Below are positions 59,143-64,000 of a DNA stretch of 64,000 bases, piece by piece. Made by a program: the position numbers and the translations under genes. The notes beneath the pieces were generated by a model that ran no database searches, had not been told where the DNA came from, and worked only from the letters and a program-made list of their open reading frames with translations. Source of the stretch: UBA7957 sp965222695. Lineage in GTDB: Bacteria > Pseudomonadota > Gammaproteobacteria > Granulosicoccales > Granulosicoccaceae. Within the stretch, counting starts at the first letter, position 1. Each line of letters opens with the position of its first letter. The stretch spans positions 4,278,001 through 4,342,000 of the forward strand of contig OZ244967.1 of assembly GCA_965222695.1 (NCBI GenBank), read 5' to 3'.

Positions 59143-60801
59143 TCACGGTGCAGCCAGGCGACTGACGTTTAATTCACGAATCGGGTCAAGAGAGTATTGT
59201 GAAGGATTTTTGTCGTATGCCCACAAGACATAGGTATTACCCTCGGCATCCATTTTCGTTTTCCAGTTGTCGTTAATACCCTTATGGTTGGAATAGCCAG
59301 TCACTTCATAATTCTTTCGCATGATTTCTTTTTTCTCAATAAGTTGCTTCTCCGGATCAAAACTGCGTGAAATGAGATAGTCCGTTACGCTATTCTTTTG
59401 CGTCCCTTGGGTAGCTCGATCCGGATACCCGACAAGTTCTTTGGTAACGATTTTAATGTGTCCGGCACCTGGAGGAGAGACCACCTGCAGACTCATTTCA
59501 GTAAGTCTTTTACTGTAGACAGTGCTTAAGTCAACCATCTGTGACCAGCTAGCATTGTCTACCGTATAAACGAAAGCAAAGAGTTTTGCTGAATCCTCAA
59601 TTTGGAGTGTTCCGCCTGCAAGATCACTTGGCGTAAATGCAATGAGCGTATTGCCGTTCACATCAATACCTGCTTTTGCAGTCGTGTGGCTGTAGGAATA
59701 TTTCTCTTCGCTTGTATAAAGAGATACGGGATCATTCCATATGCCGTCATGCATCGCTTGCACATAAATATTGTACTGTGAAATTGCTTCTTTTTCCTGA
59801 ACCTGTTTTTCAATCCACACAACCACTCCGTGCCTACCATCACTGCTTACTGCTGAGTCGTACTGCAAGAGAATAACTTCCGTATTCACGGCGCTTTCTG
59901 TAATAGCCAACTCCACGGAATCATGCCAGCCGGTTTCCTTATCTCGCTTTCTGTACAAAAGCGCCTGTGAATACAGAGGAACAGGATCGTCCGAAGGGCG
60001 AGGCTGATACGACTGCGGTTCGCGATTCACTGGGTAGACGGCGTGCAGCGTGCCATTCTCATCGAGGTGGATATTGTCATTGAGCATCTCTTGGTCAACG
60101 TCGGAACCTGGTGCGTAACTAATTGTGTACACGCTTTCAAGGTTTGTATCCGTGACAGAGCCGTGAGAGTAATACACCTGCATGCCAAAAATGCCTCCGT
60201 TGTTGCTCCTCGGGGCGGACATGAAAAGTGAGCCCGAAGGACTTTCGCTAATGCGAGGGCCATGGCGTCCTGAAAGGTCATAAATTCCAACTTCGTTCCA
60301 TATGCCGTTGTTCGGAGTATGTTCATAAATGCGATAAAATGTTCCATGTCGTCGCAATGCCAAGGTCTCGCTTTGCGCATCACCAATACTTGTTCGCATA
60401 TGGGTACCATTTACGGTATCACCAACATTTTGCAAAATGCTTTGTGGTGTGCTCCAGCCTCCACCAGGCGTGTATCTCACTGCGTTAATATCAGTCGGCG
60501 TGTTGATCACGGAATCGAGGATGAATTCCCAGGCAACAAGAACAGTGCCGTCCCCGCGTACGCCCATATCCCAGTTGCCGCGATTAAAATACCCTGTGTC
60601 TCCATTGGCGTCGGTGTCTGTAACGGTATGGACAATCTCCCAGTCCTGTGTAGGGTTCTGCTCATCTGTAGTGTCAGATGTGTCGCTATTATCTGGCTTC
60701 GAAGAATCCGATTCTGAACCGGAAGACGATGAGGATCCGCCGCCACAGCCAACAACGAATGCAAATATGAAAATGTAGAAGATGAACGTAATGTGCCGCA
60801 T
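59143..60801 (-). CDS. Large surface lipoprotein, propeller-like repeats
   Basis: This 552-residue protein has a lipoprotein signal (FIFAFVVGC, lipidated cysteine near residue 19) and a Ser/Gly/Asp-rich linker of about 40 residues. A repetitive all-beta part follows, where units such as GDGTVLVAWEFI, ENGTLHAVYPV, DGRHGVVVWIEK, NGNTLIAFTPS and EGNTYVLWAYD recur every 50-80 residues. That is the pattern of a six- or seven-bladed propeller or Asp-box protein. DTDANGDTGYF is a calcium-binding-type loop. The gene precedes the Zn-ribbon gene and follows the barrel gene, so a surface complex is likely. Function and ligand are unknown. Confidence 0.68.
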   Translation of the reverse strand: MRHITFIFYIFIFAFVVGCGGGSSSSSGSESDSSKPDNSDTSDTTDEQNPTQDWEIVHTVTDTDANGDTGYFNRGNWDMGVRGDGTVLVAWEFILDSVINTPTDINAVRYTPGGGWSTPQSILQNVGDTVNGTHMRTSIGDAQSETLALRRHGTFYRIYEHTPNNGIWNEVGIYDLSGRHGPRISESPSGSLFMSAPRSNNGGIFGMQVYYSHGSVTDTNLESVYTISYAPGSDVDQEMLNDNIHLDENGTLHAVYPVNREPQSYQPRPSDDPVPLYSQALLYRKRDKETGWHDSVELAITESAVNTEVILLQYDSAVSSDGRHGVVVWIEKQVQEKEAISQYNIYVQAMHDGIWNDPVSLYTSEEKYSYSHTTAKAGIDVNGNTLIAFTPSDLAGGTLQIEDSAKLFAFVYTVDNASWSQMVDLSTVYSKRLTEMSLQVVSPPGAGHIKIVTKELVGYPDRATQGTQKNSVTDYLISRSFDPEKQLIEKKEIMRKNYEVTGYSNHKGINDNWKTKMDAEGNTYVLWAYDKNPSQYSLDPIRELNVSRLAAP

Positions 60802-60816
60802 GATGAAAACTCGTGC

Positions 60817-61623
60817 CTAAAGAAGGGGAATCCGGTAACCAACACTCAGCGTCAACTCACTGAGCAAGGCTGCATTAAAAAAGAAGTTATCTTTGAGGGC
60901 ACCAAGCCTGAGTCCAATTTGTGAATCGCGATCAATGTCAAAGCTGTAGCGAGCCGACGTGTCATCATCTGAGACTTTCACTGAGAGATCTATGCTGTCG
61001 GTAAGTAACAGTTCTAAGCCGCCGTAGACGGTAAGGGATGGATCAATGTTTTTGGAACCGATGATGCCGGCTGCAAGTTCTGTGGCTTTGCCGCTGATTG
61101 TGACTTTTACATCGTCTTCGTCGGTGTCTGAGCCATAATCCTCATCTATGAGAAGTAGTTGACCGTACCAGGAAAGATCGAGATTTTCCGTCACAGTATG
61201 AGGAACTGTTCCGCGCACGCCGCCGCCAAAGATGAATCCGCTACCACTACCACTGTATGATTCATCATCATCTTCAAAGCCGCTTAATTTGGATGAAAAG
61301 GTAAGAGCTGCTACGCCGTAGAGATCGATGTTTTCTCGAATGCCCTTGGTAAAATATCCAGATAGCATTGTCCTTGTTATCGTGCCGTCGGGATCGTCAA
61401 ACTCAAGGTCTGCCATTCCCTCAAACGTGTCTCCATCATCGTCTGTGATGGTAACGGAGACTTCCTGTGATTTGCTGGTGGAGTAGTCAGCTTCAGACCG
61501 GGTAAGGGCTACACCGGCCTCGGTGTTACCCATGCCGACAAGATCCGCTAGGGGTACAAATATTTCAGCATGTGCAGGAGTGCTTAAAAGCAGGGCGCAT
61601 GCAAGGGGAAGTGCTTTGTTCAT
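60817..61623 (-). CDS. Outer-membrane beta-barrel protein, acidic
   Basis: The 268-residue protein has a signal peptide (MNKALPLACALLLSTPAHA) and an alternating beta pattern with about ten predicted strands. It ends in a classic outer-membrane C-terminal strand (LTLSVGYRIPLL). Its loops are very acidic: TDDDGDTFEG, FEDDDESYSG, DYGSDTDEDD, VSDDDTSA; DDDGD is calcium-loop-like. No enzyme motif is seen. It lies 16 bp before the large lipoprotein gene, so the two form an operon of surface proteins carried by the element. Confidence 0.7.
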   Translation of the reverse strand: MNKALPLACALLLSTPAHAEIFVPLADLVGMGNTEAGVALTRSEADYSTSKSQEVSVTITDDDGDTFEGMADLEFDDPDGTITRTMLSGYFTKGIRENIDLYGVAALTFSSKLSGFEDDDESYSGSGSGFIFGGGVRGTVPHTVTENLDLSWYGQLLLIDEDYGSDTDEDDVKVTISGKATELAAGIIGSKNIDPSLTVYGGLELLLTDSIDLSVKVSDDDTSARYSFDIDRDSQIGLRLGALKDNFFFNAALLSELTLSVGYRIPLL

Positions 61624-61689
61624 TCATATTCCTTTGTATTTTCAGTATGCTAATAACAGATAATATCTAATAATCGGATAATATCACAA

Positions 61690-61707
61690 GTGGGATATAC
61701 ATCCCAC
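61690..61707. promoter_or_regulatory. Autoregulatory palindrome before the XRE gene
   Basis: GTGGGAT-ATAC-ATCCCAC is a perfect inverted repeat whose last base touches the ATG of the XRE regulator. The space for a ribosome site is thus taken by the palindrome. Two GATAATATC copies spaced by 18 bp (61659, 61677) lie just upstream and may hold the -10 box. Confidence 0.65.
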
Positions 61708-61980
61708 ATGGAAAAATCACTCTATTCCCAAGAAAATCTTGTTTTCCGTGGGCTTCTCAAAGTTCTGCGCAAAGAAGCTGGACTTACACAGGAAGAATTA
61801 GCGAGGCGTCTCCAGTGGCCCCAGTCCTATGTCTCCCGTTTTGAAAACGGTGAACGGCGTCTTGATCCTGTTGAACTCTACTTTGTCTGCCGAGCTCTGG
61901 GTATTCCATTCTTAGAATTTGCCAGGCGCTGGGAAGAGGCCATTGAGAAAAACAAGGGGTACAAGCCGTTGAAGTTCTAA
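61708..61980 (+). CDS. Small XRE-family regulator
   Basis: The 90-residue protein is almost entirely one helix-turn-helix domain (LLKVLRKEAGLTQEELARRL, then WPQSYVSRFENGERRLDPVELYFVCRALG). The ATG at 61708 follows the palindrome directly; the frame opens six codons earlier inside the palindrome. It is divergent from the surface operon and could repress it and itself. It converges on the second XRE gene, with 6 bp between stops. Confidence 0.82.
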   Translation: MEKSLYSQENLVFRGLLKVLRKEAGLTQEELARRLQWPQSYVSRFENGERRLDPVELYFVCRALGIPFLEFARRWEEAIEKNKGYKPLKF

Positions 61981-61986
61981 TCGTCA

Positions 61987-62766
61987 TCAGTGCCACACAC
62001 CCTTCCAGAAAACGGCAATCTCGCGTTCTTTCTGTGCGTATTCCTGTTCTGTGAGCATTTCAGACAATCGTGCTTCAAAAACACAGTCATTTAGTGACTC
62101 GACAAAAAACACTGTTGGGTCACTGGCAAACCACATGGCAAAGTGAATCACTTCCGGATTGTTTTTATCTCTTTCCACCGTATGCGGATATTTTTGGAAA
62201 AAGGGCGTGGCTGTTACTGAATCTTGATTTACAACAATATGTCCAATCGTCACTCGCACAACCTTCAAGAATTGAAAGCTTAAGGACAAAGTTGCATTTT
62301 CCACTCCCTCGGGCAATACAACTTCAATATGGGCATAGCGGTGCGCATGCGTCTCATCATGGACAAAAGTAAAAAACGGCCCGCGCTCCGGAATACGGTG
62401 AAAACTGACATGCTCTGCCAAGGATTCAAGGTAGCCTTTGTATTTTTTAATGACCTCGGCAATGTCACCCTCAAGCACCAGTCGTCGGAAGTTTGCAATG
62501 AGACGGCTCAATGTGCTTTTATCTCTATAGACACCGGGCAACTCATTACCAAAGACGTCTTCCACTCCAATGCCAATATGCATGAGAAGTTTTTCTAAAT
62601 TATGTTCGTCAATGCGCGTTGTACCGGAAAGCCAGTTCCTGAGAGTTCTGTCGCTCACTTCCAGGTATTCCGGCGCAAAAACCTCTTGGGAGATGCCGCG
62701 CTTTTTTAAGACGTCTTTAATCTTCCTAGCTCCTTCAGGCGGCAGGATAAAACCGGTCTTTGGCAT
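61987..62766 (-). CDS. XRE-like regulator with unrecognised C-terminal domain
   Basis: The 259-residue protein has an N-terminal helix-turn-helix (ARKIKDVLKKRGISQEVFAP, then LEVSDRTLRNWLSGTTRIDEHNLEKLLMHIG). A region of about 175 residues with beta-rich segments follows (THAHRYAHIEVVLPEGVENATLSLSFQFLKVVRV in part). The latter could bind a ligand but matches nothing I know. It lies 160 bp from the SorC-like gene on the same strand. Confidence 0.68.
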   Translation of the reverse strand: MPKTGFILPPEGARKIKDVLKKRGISQEVFAPEYLEVSDRTLRNWLSGTTRIDEHNLEKLLMHIGIGVEDVFGNELPGVYRDKSTLSRLIANFRRLVLEGDIAEVIKKYKGYLESLAEHVSFHRIPERGPFFTFVHDETHAHRYAHIEVVLPEGVENATLSLSFQFLKVVRVTIGHIVVNQDSVTATPFFQKYPHTVERDKNNPEVIHFAMWFASDPTVFFVESLNDCVFEARLSEMLTEQEYAQKEREIAVFWKGVWH

Positions 62767-62927
62767 AGGTATTCCTCTTATTGTTCGTTTGTCACTAGTG
62801 TACGGATATCCGGCAAAGACGCACGGAAAGGATGTGTGAAAGAGTGGGGGTTCTTTCCGGATGCAGGGCTACTTTACAAGAGGTGTATGTACTGTGGGTG
62901 GGCAGAATTGTTCGGCGGGTGGACAGA

Positions 62928-64000
62928 TTACGCTAGCACTGCCTCTGCAAGTCTGTAGTCACACAAGAGCACATTAATGATTTTTTGCTCCAGGGCTTTT
63001 TTGAGAACCTGGGCTTTTTGAATGCCGGTTGCTATTACGATCGTGCCATTGATTTTAGCATTAGGTGCCGCCGCTCTATGCGCAAGCGCACGTATTTGGT
63101 CATATGTGATGTTATTCGACTTTTTCTCATAGTCTCGAAACTTCTTAGCCTCTGTCAGAACTGTAGGTGTGTTTTTTACAAGAATGGCTCCGGCCATATC
63201 GCCAACAATGTTATCAAAGGAAACATCAATCTTTGCCTTCTTAAGAAAGGCCTTTGTTTCTTGTTCAGTAAGTCCAAACGGTCGTTTGTAGCGAGACAAG
63301 GAACATACCATTGTGTCCATGTGATGAATGAAACCACGATCACCAAAAACTTGCGTATAGTTGCGCGAAACGTTTAGAACCTCTTCGTAGACTGCTTCTG
63401 GAAGGTCTCTGTAAGAAGGAATATTGGTTAAATCTGGAACCAGGTCGGGGTCTTGATCTGAAATGAGTCGGGTAAGGCGTTTAGCAAGTAGTGAGGCATT
63501 GTAAATGCCAATGTCTGTACTGATGTTTGCGTTTGTTTCAAAGAGGTTGTAGATGTCAGCAGACAACGGAAAAAAGCGGGCAGTGGTTTTCTGATGGTCT
63601 GAAATCCGAAAGTCATTCAAGTGTTTAAGCAATGCAGCAATTGTATGCCCAGGTGCAAGGCCTACAAACTGCGTGTGTTTTAAAAACTCCAGAAGATAAT
63701 TTACATCGTCTCTGAACGCTTCTTCGCGCATGGCGTCAAAGTCAAACTTACTCACACGTACGTGTCTCAATGAGCCCGTGTAGCGCGTTCTTAGTTCAGC
63801 GGCAAGGTCGTCATACGATTCATCAATACGGAATTTTTCAGGAATGAGATCACGATGAACGCGAAACGTGCGTTCCACTAAACCCGAGGCTTCAGCACGT
63901 TTCACAAGCTTAGACACGTAGCCGCTCGTAAAAGACTTATCCAGGCCGAGGCCGAGGTGCTGCGCTAAAGTCTCGCAGATTTGCGCTTGCGACTGTCCTC
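62928..64000 (-). CDS. SorC-like transcriptional regulator, 5' end outside
   Basis: The frame is open to the right edge, so the N-terminus is not seen. The visible part starts with a helix-turn-helix end (SQAQICETLAQHLGLGLDKS, then YVSKLVKRAEASGLVERTF). A sugar-binding-type domain of the SorC family follows: DDLAAELRTRYTG, VGLAPGHTIAALLKHL in place of the usual VGVSWGRTL, and a C-terminus of the type KAQVLKKALEQKIINVLLCDYRLAEAVL. SorC proteins regulate sugar use, yet no sugar genes are near, so the role in this element is unclear. Confidence 0.65.
   Translation of the reverse strand, partial: GQSQAQICETLAQHLGLGLDKSFTSGYVSKLVKRAEASGLVERTFRVHRDLIPEKFRIDESYDDLAAELRTRYTGSLRHVRVSKFDFDAMREEAFRDDVNYLLEFLKHTQFVGLAPGHTIAALLKHLNDFRISDHQKTTARFFPLSADIYNLFETNANISTDIGIYNASLLAKRLTRLISDQDPDLVPDLTNIPSYRDLPEAVYEEVLNVSRNYTQVFGDRGFIHHMDTMVCSLSRYKRPFGLTEQETKAFLKKAKIDVSFDNIVGDMAGAILVKNTPTVLTEAKKFRDYEKKSNNITYDQIRALAHRAAAPNAKINGTIVIATGIQKAQVLKKALEQKIINVLLCDYRLAEAVLA

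Overview
The window looks like a gammaproteobacterial chromosome. Supporting genes are a cytochrome c4, an RsxE subunit, EngB, DsbA, DUF3461 and DUF1841 proteins, a BON-LysM protein of the Kbp type and a KefB-like antiporter. Genus and species cannot be fixed from the sequence alone. Codon use and base composition are even up to about 44.6 kb. From there the intergenic DNA becomes visibly richer in A+T and fills with recombinases, broken genes and toxin-antitoxin pairs.

Region 1 (1-16 kb) is housekeeping and energy metabolism. A glycolate oxidase cluster (glcDEF) is flanked by two short-chain dehydrogenases and followed by a CinA-like protein. A minus-strand pair encodes a lipoprotein with two haem-binding motifs and a fused cytochrome-porin, with a Fur-like palindrome upstream. 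Then come mobA/mobB, hisC, engB, cytochrome c4, dsbA, a BON-LysM protein, two small conserved proteins, an rsxE without its partner genes and an exported ATP-dependent DNA ligase.

Region 2 (16-33 kb) carries an IS630 element and a related non-autonomous MITE. Between and after them lie a chemotaxis receptor, a di-haem peroxidase, a GGDEF-EAL protein, a GlxA-type regulator with an isochorismatase, and a vapBC wreck. A tightly overlapping operon encodes an antiporter, a ClC channel lacking the gating glutamate, and a lone binding protein. An ArsR/SRPBCC cluster follows, apparently with a leaderless promoter and a repeated operator.

Region 3 (33-44.6 kb) holds aconitase A and, divergent from a LysR regulator, a catabolic operon: TctC-type binding protein, a TctA permease with a C-terminal TctB-like extension, two MmgE/PrpD proteins and a TauE/SafE permease. 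It probably imports and processes a tricarboxylate-like compound.

Region 4 (44.6-64 kb) reads as two tandem integrative elements. Each begins with the same 43-bp 3' piece of a tRNA-Pro(CGG) gene, at 44612 and 49599. The orientation of these pieces predicts that the whole tRNA lies beyond the right edge. The first element is decayed: integrase stub, broken parE, truncated serine recombinase, intact parDE. The second has an intact tyrosine integrase, an epoxide-hydrolase-like cargo gene, a large serine recombinase, an IS1380 with an exact target duplication, and a P-loop ATPase. These are followed by an XRE/RuvC-like pair, a RadC-like protein, a surface module (Zn-ribbon membrane protein, propeller-like lipoprotein, outer-membrane barrel) and three regulators. 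The last regulator, SorC-like, runs off the window. Mirror-image triplets of a 7-bp repeat bracket the recombinase-ATPase segment.

The most promising leads are the iron-box-linked cytochrome-porin pair (6.5-8.6 kb), the second integrative element with its mirrored iterons and degenerate RuvC-like protein, and the channel/antiporter/binding-protein operon.
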